Positions 1 to 13,498 of a stretch of 34,958 nucleotides of DNA are shown here, one piece after another. The first letter of the stretch is position 1. Every line of letters starts with the position of its first letter. Below the pieces are notes generated by a model, which was not told the origin of the DNA, did not search any database, and saw only the letters and a program-made list of their open reading frames with translations. Origin of the DNA: Phaeoceros laevis. Its lineage: Eukaryota > Anthocerotophyta > Anthocerotopsida > Notothyladales. The stretch covers positions 1-34,958 of the forward strand of contig JBNGIQ010009147.1 of assembly GCA_049999765.1 (NCBI GenBank), in the 5' to 3' direction. The position numbers and the translations under genes were made by a program.

Positions 1-213
1 CGAATAATTCTAGCAAAACAAGAGGCATAGAATAAAGAAGTCTCGATATAATTCAAAAGAATCTTATATCCCGGGCCATATCATCCATGGAGAGTGGGCC
101 ATGCTATGAAATTTCCCATTCTACCTAGGATGGTATCTCTGTTAAGGACCCTCCTCTAAAAGTCGAAAGATTTATAACTTCTCCTTCATGGAGATAGCTC
201 ATTAATGATAACT

Positions 214-550
214 TCGTGTGTGTTCGATACTGTTTTGGAGCATTGCATACATGTTGTAACAACCAATATGATTATAATAGTGTAAAGGTGTGTGCAAGCA
301 CTGGTGCCATACAAAAGGGCCAGGAGCTGCACTCAAAGATTGGCAAAAGAGGTTTGCTGGATGATGTAGTGGTGGGCAACTGCTTGGTCGACGTGTATGC
401 AAAATGTGCACGCCAGGTTTTGACAATATGGACACAGAGGATGTGGTGACATGGACATCGTTGATCCCGGGTATGCACAGCAAGGACTCGGCCAAGAGGC
501 ACTTGTTGTGTATGGACAAATGGAGGAGTGGACACATGGCCAGAGACCCT
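214..550 (+). pseudogene. Decayed PPR (pentatricopeptide repeat) gene fragment
   Basis: The translation around 285-410 matches an L-S PPR unit: an ALxxGxxxHSK-type helix (GAIQKGQELHSKI) followed by VVVGNCLVDVYAKC. The match continues at about 411-475 in a second frame (FDNMDTEDVVTWTSLIPG) and at about 470-545 in a third (YAQQGLGQEALVVYGQMEE). Each switch is explained by the loss of one T, near 418-421 and near 470. No complete ORF or start codon remains. It resembles the repeats of the intact PPR gene at 22085-25772, so it is probably a relic of a related gene and not a functional locus. Without a homology search I cannot say which PPR subfamily it came from. Confidence 0.75.
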
Positions 551-1825
551 AATCAAGGCCTAGGCATGCATGGGTGTGACCTTCCATGACAGGTCTTCAA
601 AGTTATGCAGGACCGCTGGTGGAGGGACTTTGTAATTTAACATGCTCTGAGAAGTCCACTAAGCTCTGGTTTAGGAGGGCATGTTGTCCAGCACAACAGG
701 GAGAGGGTGATCTAGGTGTAACCGAGGACGCGAGCAGATGGATGGTCCGAGACCAAGCATTCCTGAAACCCAAGAAGGGAGGCCCCGCTGTTAACCAGCC
801 TCAAGACTCAATTCAGAATTTTGCTGCCCAACATGCCAGCTTCAACGTCCAAACACCAGCACACCAGCCACCATCCCTTGCTTCCGAAACAGGAATAGCT
901 ATCATAGTAAACCACTGACCCGCTCGACCCTTGGCGAACAGTAGGTCAAGCACCAAACCAGCACTAGGAGAACGAATACCAGTAGGCGCACTCCAAGTTT
1001 AAAAGATATTAAGTATAAACCAGGTTTAATATATAAGTATCAACCGTCCTCGCTCGCAGAATTATTTATGGAGAATTGGTACTACTTCCCGGACTGGCAA
1101 ACATGTTCCTCCCAAGTGCAGAGGCTTCGCTTATAACCACAACCGCGTCTGGGCATAGCCATAGGAGGCGTCATAGGGATACGCGATTGACAACCCCACA
1201 TCACCGACGTAGTCCTCATTCCGGGCAGATGATTAAGTCGTGCCCGCTATCTTGCTGCCCGCTTTTTCAAGGATTTCGGCTTCCGGACCTAGGATAGTTA
1301 AAACCCCATGTTGGGGGGTAGAAACCAGTAAAACGTGTGAAGTTATGGTAGGAGAGCACCTTAACTCATTTATTCCCCATATTTTTATTACTACTCTTCA
1401 ACCAATGGAGGTATGGAACGACTCTCCTCCATCTTACCTAAGTCTGCCCCTAACCCTCTTATCGGTGATAGGAGGACGGAGGGGATGCTCAGGTAAAATG
1501 GGGAGCGATAACTACCTCCTCTATCCTGTATAAGAAAGCCCTAACCCTCTTATCGGTGGTAGGAGGGCGGGTGGGCTCTAAGACAGGTAGACGAGAGTAT
1601 TTTTTCAGAGTAGGCTTTTAGCTAGCTAGGACACTAGGGAGGGTCGATAGATCGAGTCGGGGCCGCTGTTATTTTGCAGCACGGTTGGCATGTGCCCAGA
1701 TCGTCTAAATAAAATCATCATCATCAGCCAAGCAGACAATGTCTCGTCACCGGAGCACAAGTATCAGCTCACCCACAGCAGAGTCACTGGGCACTACAAG
1801 GCAGCCTGAGGATTGTGGAACTGCT
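551..1825. other. Intergenic, no gene recognised
   Basis: Only short ORFs on both strands, none with a recognisable domain or codon pattern. It contains the direct repeat listed separately (1448-1574). I see no RNA gene. Confidence 0.5.
1448..1574. repeat. Direct repeat, two ~36-base copies 91 bases apart
   Basis: The copies begin at 1448 and 1539. Both start ccctaaccctcttatcggtg and continue with a similar purine-rich stretch (gataggaggacggaggg and gtaggagggcgggtggg). The spacer has no ORF. This is probably a local duplication; no transposon ends are visible. Confidence 0.7.
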
Positions 1826-1900
1826 GGTTCTCTTCTGGTTCTCTGCTGGTTCTCTGCTGGTTCTCTTCTGGTTCTCTGCTGGTTCTCTGCTGGTTCTCTT
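1826..1900. repeat. 11-base minisatellite with 33-base higher-order pattern
   Basis: Tandem units of 11 bases (ggttctctgct and ggttctcttct) run without interruption into the assembly gap. The two variants alternate in a one-then-two pattern, giving a 33-base higher-order unit. Because 33 is a multiple of three, all three forward frames stay open across it, which creates artefactual ORFs. The following gap was probably caused by this array. Confidence 0.9.
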
Positions 1901-2000
1901 NNNNNNNNNNNNNNNNNNNNNNNNNNNNNNNNNNNNNNNNNNNNNNNNNNNNNNNNNNNNNNNNNNNNNNNNNNNNNNNNNNNNNNNNNNNNNNNNNNNN
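1901..2000. other. Assembly gap (100 N)
   Basis: Exactly 100 N, the conventional filler for a gap of unknown size. Tandem repeats flank it on both sides. Confidence 0.99.
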
Positions 2001-2080
2001 GTGTTCACGGCGAATGTTCACGGCAAATTTTCATGCAAAATTTTCATGCAAATTTTCATGCAAATCTTTCAAATGCAAGA
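2001..2080. repeat. Short tandem repeats after the gap
   Basis: Two units of tgttcacggc(g/a)aa are followed by about four units of (a)ttttcatgcaaa of 12-13 bases, decaying toward 2080. This differs from the minisatellite before the gap, so the gap hides the junction of two arrays. Confidence 0.75.
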
Positions 2081-2271
2081 TTTCACAAATCGCAGCAAGT
2101 CAAATCCATGCAAAGAGACAATACGACAAAAATTTCTATGACCAAACACTTCAACAATTCCTACAACAGCCAAACCACAAGAACCTAGGACAATTCTTTC
2201 ATGCGGCGAACAAGAAGGTGGAAAAAATGAAGAAAGAGGAAGATGGGTAGCATTATACTAGCATTCTACAG

Positions 2272-2345
2272 ATAATAATAATAATAATAATACCTATTAT
2301 TAACCGAGGATCGGTATAGTGCGGCTCCTTACTACTACTACTACT
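2272..2345. repeat. Two trinucleotide microsatellites, (AAT)n and (ACT)n
   Basis: ATA/AAT units at about 2272-2292 and ACT units at about 2331-2345, separated by about 40 bases of unique sequence. Confidence 0.9.
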
Positions 2346-3531
2346 CGTACTTGGATGCCATGTCACGGCAGGCATAGAGTTTGTGCATTATTTGTACTTA
2401 AACTTTAAGTTGTATATCACATATGGCCTGTGATGGCCAGTAAGCCATGGTATCACCATTGTCAATACATATCATGGCAATGTTGTTAGAAAAACATTTT
2501 CAGAGAAGTATGCATATATGTACCTCTTTTGATTACAATCCTCCATACACCATATTTGTCATCACATGGGCATGCGAGCAGATCGGATTGACATCATAGG
2601 CAAATGCTGACATATGTATGTATGTATGCTGTTATATGACAACATGTGATACTAGTACATAGCATCATCCTAATACACATGCACAACCGAGGAACACTAG
2701 GTGTGTGTGCGGTGGTTTGAGGAGGTTTATACGGTCTCATGAGGGTCCTCTCCTTGCCCTCGTGGCCATCCGTATGTGAACACCCGGGTACAATGGAATT
2801 TATTTCAATAAACATATGCCGCCGGTCCCTCAATGTGCATGGCTCCCTTAACTAGTCACCATGTCACTCTAATATGAGTGAATGGCTTGCTATGGTTAGC
2901 ATGCTATACATTTTTAAATTAGAGAGATAAAGACTTTCAAAGTTATTATATATCCGTACTCATTATTTAAAATTAATTAAGTTCTTTGGGAGTGGAGTAG
3001 TATTGTTTGCATGTGTGAGTGAATGTAAGTGGAAAAGTTATGAATTATGCTAAGTAACAAAATTGAGTAAATACTAGAATTGAGTAAGCAATGAAAACGA
3101 GACTTATCGGGCGTTTTGCAAATGGTCAGTCGCTTCGCGAACATTCTGTCGTTCGCAACTAGTGAACTTTAAACAAGTTTGGGTATCTGTAGGTCGAGAG
3201 CATTGCATACTTGGTGCAAAATTCATGAACTGTATTCAACACAGTTTTGGTGTAATCCGAGTCTGGCAAGATGTTGGAAGGTCCCATGTCCGAGGAGGCC
3301 CGATCTCTCGTGCTTGTACAGGAACAGTTGAAGGAGGGAGCTCAAAAAGGAGGCCGGAAGAGGGTTGAGCAGCTGGGGAAGGAGGGGTATTGGGAGATGG
3401 GGAGGAAGGGTGGGCTTTCAAGGCAAGACAAGTCAGGGGAGGAGGCTGCGAGGGAGAAAGGTATCAAGATCGATGGAACCAAGTACAAGACAAAGCTAAG
3501 CTCTTGAACATTGCTAAGAAGCCGGGAGATG

Positions 3532-3574
3532 AAGAGGAGGAGGAGGAGGAGGAGGAGGAGGAGGAGGAGGAGGA
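3532..3574. repeat. (GAG)n microsatellite
   Basis: About 14 uninterrupted GAG/GGA units. They produce poly-Glu on the + strand and poly-Leu on the - strand in chance ORFs. Confidence 0.95.
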
Positions 3575-5166
3575 GCAAACCAAGTCCACTGTGAGAAAGA
3601 GGGGTTTCAACATATATTGCACATGGACCCACCTAGCTGTAGTTGCTCTTTCAAATGCACTAAGTTGATGGAGGAATGTATGAATTTTGCATCAGGATGA
3701 AAAATGCAAGTTGGACACTTGCACCATGCAAGTTGACTCACACCCTGACCAAGGTCTCTCATTGTGAGTCTCCACGAGTACTCTCTGTCAGTAACTTCAT
3801 TAAGTTGCTGGTTGATGCATCTCATCCATCATCGAGTAGGTGATTTCTGAGCCTTCTTACTTGTGAGTGCTCCCGGTCACCCAAAAAGGAGAACAGGGAA
3901 CTTGGGAGAGGTCACTTTATAGCTGGTTCGCATATCTCATTGGTCTAAAGGCTCAGAACTTTGCAGTCTAAGGGAGCTCAAGTGTCCCGACGGTAAAGTT
4001 CTTGGGTGGTTTTTTGTCTACCTCTGATCTCTGCCAGGAAAAGCCTATTGATTCGGTTTGACACCCTACCAACCAACCGCTTAAGTACTTTTTACTAGAG
4101 CTCTGGAGGGTTTTTTCCTATCGGACAAAAGATCAACTTTAGGAACAAAGGCACTACACTCTACGTTGGGCTAATCAATGGTGGTTTTGCAGAACGCGGA
4201 GTGGATGTTGAGCAATCCTTTTTGCAAGTTACAATTATTTCGCAATGTATCAAGTGATTATCTTCATCATAGTGTGTGAACCAATTGGACCCCATAAGCA
4301 CCTAATGAAGATTTTTCTTTTTCCTACACATAGCACCGCCATGTTTTGCACATGATGTTGAGCGATCTTTATGCAAGAAAGCACCTCCTTGTGACGAGGT
4401 CAAGGTGAACTTTTGAGTCCATGGCTCTCGAGAGAGCCATCAAGTTACCCAGAGTGGTGAGAAGACCATGCAAAAAAAACTTCGAACATGGGCTGGTTAT
4501 GGAGAGCCCACTCACAAGCAGTCTCATCTTGTTGATTTCAAACCCCTGAATTTGCATGTTCACGTATGTGTTCGATCGAACTTGTGCTTGTACCTCGATA
4601 GTTTTGCCAGACTTCGGTTGAGGGTTCAGAGGGAAATAGTTTCGCCGGTTTCTCCTTGCGCAATCCTCTCTCTTGATTTTTGAGTCTGTGCTGGTTTCGA
4701 TCGCTCGCGCTCTTCCTTGCCGCACTTTTTCGACAATCTTGACAGTTTAGCCACTCCATCCAACATTGTCTTCGTTCTTTAGCGATCGGCTGGGTCCTGT
4801 AGGATCACGTTTGTCATGTTTACTAGTTGAGCAGGGTTCACTTCTGCAATCCATGCTCTTTTAGTGGCGCTGACTGTTTGATTCTCAAATTTCGCGCCAC
4901 TTCATGTTGTTTGGTCCTTCAGATACTTCGAGTCACACCACCTCCGGTACTGCTGGTGGCTCAAGCCGGCGAGTGCATTTCGTCTTCTGTTTGAGCGCCG
5001 CGTCCTAGCTTGTCCGCTTGGCGAATGCGGCCTCTTTGTTACCTTGACACTTTGCAACTTGCCTCCATGCACTGCTTTGAACTCCTTTCTTGTCGTTGGC
5101 CAATGCATGCATTTTTGTGATCTGTGAGAGAATTTCCCGCACAAGTTGCCTCCGGCGAGAGCTGAA

Positions 5167-6135
5167 ATGAAAAAGCAGCAACTACATGTTGGAGATGTGA
5201 TATCAACTCCCTCAGCAGCTGACGGTAGATGGCTGGATGGAGAGGTGGTGTCTCTAGACCCTGTCCGGGTTATGTACAAGACTGGTACTAAGGAGGTCGA
5301 TCTCACGGCTGTCGAGTACAAAGTGATCGGAAGAAAATCATGGAGGAAGCGTCTGCGGGGAACGGGAAAGGTTGCTTCGGAGGATGAGCAGGCATCGAAG
5401 GCTCTTTTGGGCTTGATTCAAAATTCGCTCCTCCAATTCGGTAAGGCTCATGGCTCGCCTCCTGAAATTCCAGAAAACTGCCAGTACAAGGGTTCGAAGC
5501 TTTCCCATCTTGCTTATTTTGGTCCTGAAATGTGCTGCGGTGAAGCGCACACCGGGGCTCTCGACTTTCACGTTGCTCTTGTGTGTGGCTAGTAAGCTGT
5601 TTCCTGCTCGTTCAGGACTTGTTTCTGGGCGACTTCTGTTTGATGCGTGCAGAGAACGTACAACACAACAGACGCTGCCTGCCTGAAGTTCGTTCTGCGG
5701 TTGTCATTTGACATGAGGGTGCTGTATTTCTCTCCAGAGAACAAGCTTGTTGCTTCCGGGCTGATGAAGAAAAAGGTTGAGTGGCGACGAGCTTGGCGGG
5801 CCAGCTTGGATCATGCATACGAAACTGTCAATATTGCACTCATGGTAGATGTGACCTCGCAAATTGCGTCTCAGCTCAAGGCTGATGTTACCAGTCCGTG
5901 GTGGAATAAACAGGTCTGCAAGTTACCGAACTTCTCGTAGTAGCTGGTGCGGAGCAATCAAACCAAGCTGCTGACACTCTAGTTTTCTTTCTTTCTTTCT
6001 TTCTTTTTTTCTTTCTTTCTTTCTTTCTTTCAGAACTTGGCATGGAGGGAGTCCCTATCGCATTTGGGAACAAGTCGTGAACTAGAAAGCTTGGTAACGG
6101 ACTTGACAGAGAAGGCTGTGAGTTGGAGTTCGACT
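5167..6135 (+). CDS. Unrecognised spliced gene, 3' end lost in gap
   Basis: I do not recognise this protein. Exon 1 starts at the first in-frame ATG (5167). It encodes a hydrophilic segment with a Tudor/agenet-like pattern (GRWLDGEVV, RVMYKTGTKEVDL), followed by a basic stretch (RKSWRKRLRG). The best donor is GTAAGG at about 5442 (phase 1), which joins in frame to an acceptor just before 5672. Exon 2 then encodes DAACLKFVLRLSF through SPWWNKQ, ending at about 5913. The next exon begins near 6032 (NLAWRESLSHLG) after a pyrimidine microsatellite and runs into the gap. The first junction is uncertain: an acceptor at 5653 with a phase-0 donor is possible. The gene converges on the trihelix-lyase gene, and both end in the same gap. 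The chromatin-reader-like assignment is only a guess from the Tudor-like pattern. Confidence 0.5.
5984..6030 (+). repeat. (CTTT)n microsatellite at a 3' splice site
   Basis: About 11 CTTT units, with one T-rich interruption, end directly in CAG followed by the next exon (AACTTGGCATGG). The repeat therefore forms the polypyrimidine tract of this intron. Confidence 0.85.
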
Positions 6136-6235
6136 NNNNNNNNNNNNNNNNNNNNNNNNNNNNNNNNNNNNNNNNNNNNNNNNNNNNNNNNNNNNNNNNN
6201 NNNNNNNNNNNNNNNNNNNNNNNNNNNNNNNNNNN
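6136..6235. other. Assembly gap (100 N) between two converging genes
   Basis: Exactly 100 N. It removes the C-terminal coding parts of the + strand gene at 5167 and of the - strand trihelix-lyase gene. Confidence 0.99.
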
Positions 6236-9277
<3,042 letters not shown>

Positions 9278-10765
9278 GCCTCAACTTTGCATCTCATTTA
9301 GCATCTCTCTCTCATCAGCCTCCGGCTGACTGAGAGAGAATAAACTAAAACAAAGCTCCCCTTTACCAACAAGAAAGGCAGGCAAACACTCTTCCTTCCG
9401 TAAACATGACAGACATAATAACATCATCTAAATGGTGAAAGGATCGTAGCATCGCCTGGCTCCATACTCCATAAGCTAATTCACGGGAGCACCTTAAAGC
9501 TCTCTGACATGCATAAGTCTTGAGTTCCTAAAACGAGGTCGTTCAGCCGAAGCAGCATAGGCGTTATTTTCATCCACCGCATTAGAATATCACCAAGTCG
9601 ACATGCAGACACCACCATAGTGCATTTGTAACATCAGCTGCCAGATGGAGTCCTCCATTCAGCAAGTTTGCTTTTTTCAATGCAATCTGGACGTGTCACA
9701 GATTGTTAAAAGAGTGAACCAAGACTGACATAAAAGGCAGTGATATCGGTAATGCCTTTTCTCCCAGCTTCGTGTAAGAATCTGTGGCAAAGCTCTTCCC
9801 ATTATGGATGTCCGACGAGGTTAGAACAGAAGCACCACCCTCTGGCGAGTTCCTTCAGGGTGGAATCCTGCTACCAAGCAATGTGGACACTCAGCGAGCA
9901 ATTAACAGCGAGCAGTATTGGCGGTGATAGCAGGAACCAGCATAGGGTACCAGAATTGAGTAGAACACTGAAGCAGAAGCCTTGCTACGTGAGAGTGGAA
10001 CAAGAAACGACACAAATGTGAATTGAAACTGTCCAAGAGACGACTGGATGACAAGAAGAAAACTGGAGCGCAATGGCTAAGCGTGGTCGCAATTGAAAGT
10101 CGACCAAGTACAGGGAACACGACGAGACAAATTTCACTCGGCCAAGAAGCACGCAAGTCTGTGTGGATATAGCAACCAGAAGAAACCATGCGACCATCAA
10201 TCCATCCAAGACAGCAGCAAATGCAACCAGTCAGACAGCCTCGCGCATTCCGGAGCTGAAGCGTGAACGGAAGGAAGTACCTGCTATCAGAACCGAGAAT
10301 TTGAGCAGGCCGACGAGAGCAGGATGTTCAGCTGCAGCCTGAGGCGCTTGGAAGCAGAAGCATCACAAGTGGCCATGAGAGCTGTGGTTGCAGGACCAGC
10401 GCCATGTCGCGCACTCTCCAGGTGCAGGGAACGGAGGCCGTGGAGACCAACGGAAAGGTGGGTGGGGCGCGTTGGGAATGGAATGAAAAGGAACGGGAAA
10501 GAGAAAAGGGACGGAGCCCGAGGCTGGCACGCTGATGACTGCCGCTTGCGCTATGACAGGCTTTCCCGAAGTGCTTGCCAGCTCAACCTAATAACCGTCC
10601 ACCTCTCTCTGTACTGTCACGCATGCCGCTTCTTTGGACGGACGTTAATTAGGAATGGTGTTTGGGAGTAAAATCACCAAAATCGAAGACGTCAGCTCTA
10701 TATATGAACTTCAGAACTTGTGAACAGGAACTATCGGACCTTGCGGCAAGCGAGTCGAGATCGAG
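9278..10765. other. Divergent intergenic region between the trihelix-lyase and LENG1-like genes
   Basis: About 1.5 kb between two start codons pointing away from each other, so it holds both promoters and 5' UTRs. The short ORFs here show no recognisable domain. Confidence 0.6.
10688..10705 (+). promoter_or_regulatory. Putative promoter elements: GACGTC palindrome and TATA box
   Basis: GACGTC (10688-10693, an ACGT-core motif typical of bZIP sites) is followed closely by TATATAT (10699-10705), about 60 bases before the ATG at 10766. Position and sequence suit a core promoter with a short 5' UTR. No transcript start is known. Confidence 0.35.
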
Positions 10766-11704
10766 ATGGGAGGGCACGGGGGTTTGAACATTCTGCCTCA
10801 GAAGCGATGGAACGTGTACAACTTTGATAATCGGGAGCGCGTGCGTAAAGATGAGGAGGCGGCGGCGAAAAAGGAGCAGCATGAACAGCGACTTGCGCGT
10901 CAGCGTGACACGGAGTTCCGGTTGGAGAAGCTGCGGGAAATAGCGCATGCGAAGCGCTTGGCTGNNNNNNNNNNNNNNNNNNNNNNNNNNNNNNNNNNNN
11001 NNNNNNNNNNNNNNNNNNNNNNNNNNNNNNNNNNNNNNNNNNNNNNNNNNNNNNNNNNNNNNNNGAGGTGGAGCAGAATTAGGGTCTGAAGCCGGGGAGG
11101 CCGAGCCGGCCTCCGTGAATGTGGTAAAGGTTGAGCACATCAACTTGTTCAAGGAGGTGGAGGAGAGGCCGGTGGAAGGAGCCTCCAGACACGGTGTGCG
11201 GAAGGGCCGAGATGAAGGCAGGCGGAAGGAGGGCAAGAGCAAGCAGGAGCCTGTGGACGCCAGCGACGAGCAGTACAGATTTGCTTATGGCGCTCTTGGA
11301 AAGAGCTCTAAGAGGCCTTGGTACCTCACGAAAAGTTTTGTCTTGGACAGAGAATGTGAAGACGCAGGGGATGAGGATGCCGTGAGCAGACCACAGTCTG
11401 GAGCAGGTATGTGTGTCTTTTCTATCTGTTAGCCCACGGCTGTAATTGCGAATAGCGTTGCAGCATTCATCTTATCCCGAATTGCATTCATCTTCTTCCG
11501 AACTGTCTCATCTTCTTCCGAACTGTCTCGTCTGCAGAGAAGAAGAGGCGGAAAACTGTCGAGGAATTGAGAGCGGAAAGGGTACAGCGAGAGGAACAGG
11601 AAAAAGTCAAGGCCAGAAGGCTCATTGCTGCAAATGCTGCGGCTGCTGCTGGCTTTCAAAGAGCGAACAATCGCTACCATCAAAGCTATGGCAACGCTCG
11701 TTAG
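10766..11704 (+). CDS. LENG1-like protein with N-terminal CIR-N domain (interrupted by gap)
   Basis: The N-terminus MGGHGGLNILPQKRWNVY, followed by a charged coiled coil rich in E, K and R, is the hallmark of the leukocyte receptor cluster member 1 (LENG1) family. That family shares the CIR N-terminal domain and is conserved from animals to plants; its role is poorly known, and a nuclear RNA-related function is only suggested. Exon 1 spans 10766-11406 with a gap at 10965-11064. The frames before and after the gap differ, so the true gap length, or an intron within it, must restore phase. The donor CAG/GTATGT at 11407 (phase 1) joins an acceptor before 11538. The last exon encodes EKKRRKTVEELRAERVQREE and an Ala-rich tail, ending at TAG 11702-11704. 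Conserved features in the second half include YRFAYGALGKSSKRPWYL. The product is very hydrophilic with no membrane segment. Confidence 0.85.
10965..11064. other. Assembly gap (100 N) inside the LENG1-like gene
   Basis: Exactly 100 N within the first coding block. The reading frame differs on the two sides (10766 frame and 10947 frame). Confidence 0.99.
11491..11530 (+). repeat. 20-base tandem duplication in the LENG1-like intron
   Basis: Two copies of tcttcttccgaactgtctc(a/g) lie just before the acceptor AG at 11536-11537. They lengthen the pyrimidine-rich tract of this intron. Confidence 0.9.
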
Positions 11705-12139
11705 GGTTTTTGTTGTGCTGGTTTAGCATTAGCTTTGGATTTGCCCCCGTTTGCTATGTTGTCCAGTGTGTTTCTGCAGCGTAGTCTGCTATGTGGTTGT
11801 AAATTATGTACATATCGCCATTCATTCGGACTCATGGGCCGGACAGAAGGCCGCATGTCCCTTGCGGAACCCATCATTTGGGCAGGGGGGGGGTCAGCTA
11901 ATAAAATGATGCTGAGCGGTCTGTTCAGAAGATGTTACAGTTCATAAAGCAGCAAAATGACTTTGTCTACTCTCCGCCTTTCTGAGCGCTTTGTGGCTGG
12001 CATTTCGCCCAAACCGCCTAGTTCGAAATTGTTCGAATGCTTGAGCTGGCGCCAAGTCTGTACTGAACACGTGTCGCACTCACTCCTTCCGCCTCAGAGT
12101 TCTTGCTAGTGTTTGCAAAGGAGGTTTTGGGTTTCTGCT
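11705..12139. other. Intergenic; 3' UTR of the LENG1-like gene and promoter of the DUF3783-like gene
   Basis: About 435 bases between two genes on the same strand. It holds a G-tract near 11884-11892 and an AATAAA at 11899-11904 that could serve as the polyadenylation signal of the upstream gene. No ORF with a domain. Confidence 0.55.
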
Positions 12140-13498
12140 ATGGCGGTATATGTGGCTCTAACCGCGCATCCAAGTTCGTCGTTGAGCTTGCCTGTAGTAT
12201 CCTTGTCGCAGGCTGCGTCAAACAGATCATCCAGCAACTTGATGTCAGGCTTGCTATCTCCTGCTATTCGGAGAAACTGCAGATATGGCGAGTCCTGCAC
12301 GCCTGTAATTTGGCATCAATTTCAGCTCCGCACTCCTGCTTGGAGGTCGTCAAAAGTCTCTGCAGGAGACGAAGGTGGGTTTTTTGTTGGTCGTATGTTC
12401 CTCACTCCGGATCGCTGTTGGCAACCACGTCCAATTAGGCAATGGAGCGTCTCATTGCAGATATCCCTGAAGAAGCACCTGAGGAGGTGCTCGAGGACGC
12501 CAAATTTGCCCGCATTCGGGGCGAGGATCCATGTTTTGGACCACCAGTAAGTAAGTTCTCTAGAGTGGCTTCTTGACACAACTGTAGCACTGGTGTTTGA
12601 CACTGGCTAGGTGCTCTCCGGGAAAGCCGGTTCATTTATCATGTGGATTTTTGTCATCAGGCACTACTGCTGCTGGGATTCAGTTCTGAGGATGTCTATA
12701 AGGTAAGAGCATATCACATGGAGGGTTCTGAAAGAATGCCGTAATCTGGAAACAGAAGTCCTTGCATTTATTCTGCCGATCTCCATCTACCCCTGTGCTT
12801 GTGGCAGGTGCACAAGCTTATGACCGAGATCGACGGGGATTTTATGAAGGTGACTCCCAGGACCAGGGTGTTGGGCTTCGTCTTTCGTCGTGACACATTG
12901 GATTTGGTTGCATCCTTTTTGATGACAGAAGCCCCTTGGCCCAGGTTTTACTCTGCACGGAACAGATGCTGGCATACCCTTTAGGCATGGCAATATACGC
13001 TGATCAGTCTGACATCGGTAAACTTAAGGTGTGTTTCGCCACCAGAGTGTAAACCTTGGTCATCTGCAGCAAACTTGACCAATGTTCCTGACAGCTCTGA
13101 GTGTGCAGCCTGCAGATGCTCTCCCACGCATGTGCTTCATCTCCGGATTGACAGGGGAGGAGATGCTTATGCTCATAGAGGCCTTTCCTCAAGCTGGTAC
13201 TAACTTCCATTCCGTTTATCTAGTGTGCATCTTACTGCCGGTGGCAGGAGACCACTGACGATCCATTGCGTCCTCAGGAATCGAGAAACCTATCTTTGCT
13301 GGACACGTCCCCAACAATACGATGAAAAATCTTTCAGAACTAATCGACGAGATTTTGGGTGATCATGAGCGACTGGTAAGTTCGTTCCGGAGTTTGTTGG
13401 ATAAAGTCCATGCATATTCAATTCCTCGTATAAGCTAACACGCGTGTCCTTTGTTCACGATGTTGCAGAGCCGCAAACGCCAGCCATTGCAAGCTTAA
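12140..13498 (+). CDS. DUF3783-like protein, predicted plastid targeted (8 exons, 235 aa)
   Basis: Spliced model: 12140-12374, 12461-12546, 12661-12702, 12808-12849, 12945-13017, 13095-13196, 13278-13375, 13469-13498 (TAA). Every junction is GT-AG and in frame. Exons 3 and 4 are both 42 bases. The first ~75 residues start MAVYVALTAHPSSSLSLPVV and are rich in S, A and R with few acidic residues, which suits a chloroplast transit peptide. The mature part has an acidic stretch (DIPEEAPEEVLEDA) and then two similar segments: ALLLLGFSSEDVYKVHKLM and RMCFISGLTGEEMLMLIEAF. The second continues GIEKPIFAGHVPNNTMKNLSELIDEIL, the pattern I associate with DUF3783. No catalytic motif is visible and the function is unknown. 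The family name is from memory and moderately sure; the gene structure is well supported by frame. Confidence 0.75.

Larger units (their letters stand above)
2081..5166. other. Intergenic, gene-poor, AT-rich in part
   Basis: Contains microsatellites (listed separately) and short ORFs with no recognisable domains. The purine-rich stretch 3270-3580 gives ORFs on both strands because of its biased composition. No RNA gene, transposase or reverse transcriptase motif was seen. Confidence 0.5.

Noticed and set aside
1826-1900. Regular repeat considered as a CRISPR-like array
   Set aside because: Units are directly tandem with no unique spacers, and the window is from a eukaryotic genome.
1739-2250. 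Several ORFs spanning the first gap
   Set aside because: They are produced by the minisatellite, whose 33-base period has no stops, and by N translated as X.
3270-3670. Overlapping ORFs with Lys/Glu-rich products
   Set aside because: Purine-rich sequence and a GAG microsatellite open several frames on both strands; no domain, splice pattern or conserved motif.
10649-11242. 197-codon minus-strand ORF across the gap
   Set aside because: It crosses 100 N and is antisense to the LENG1-like gene.
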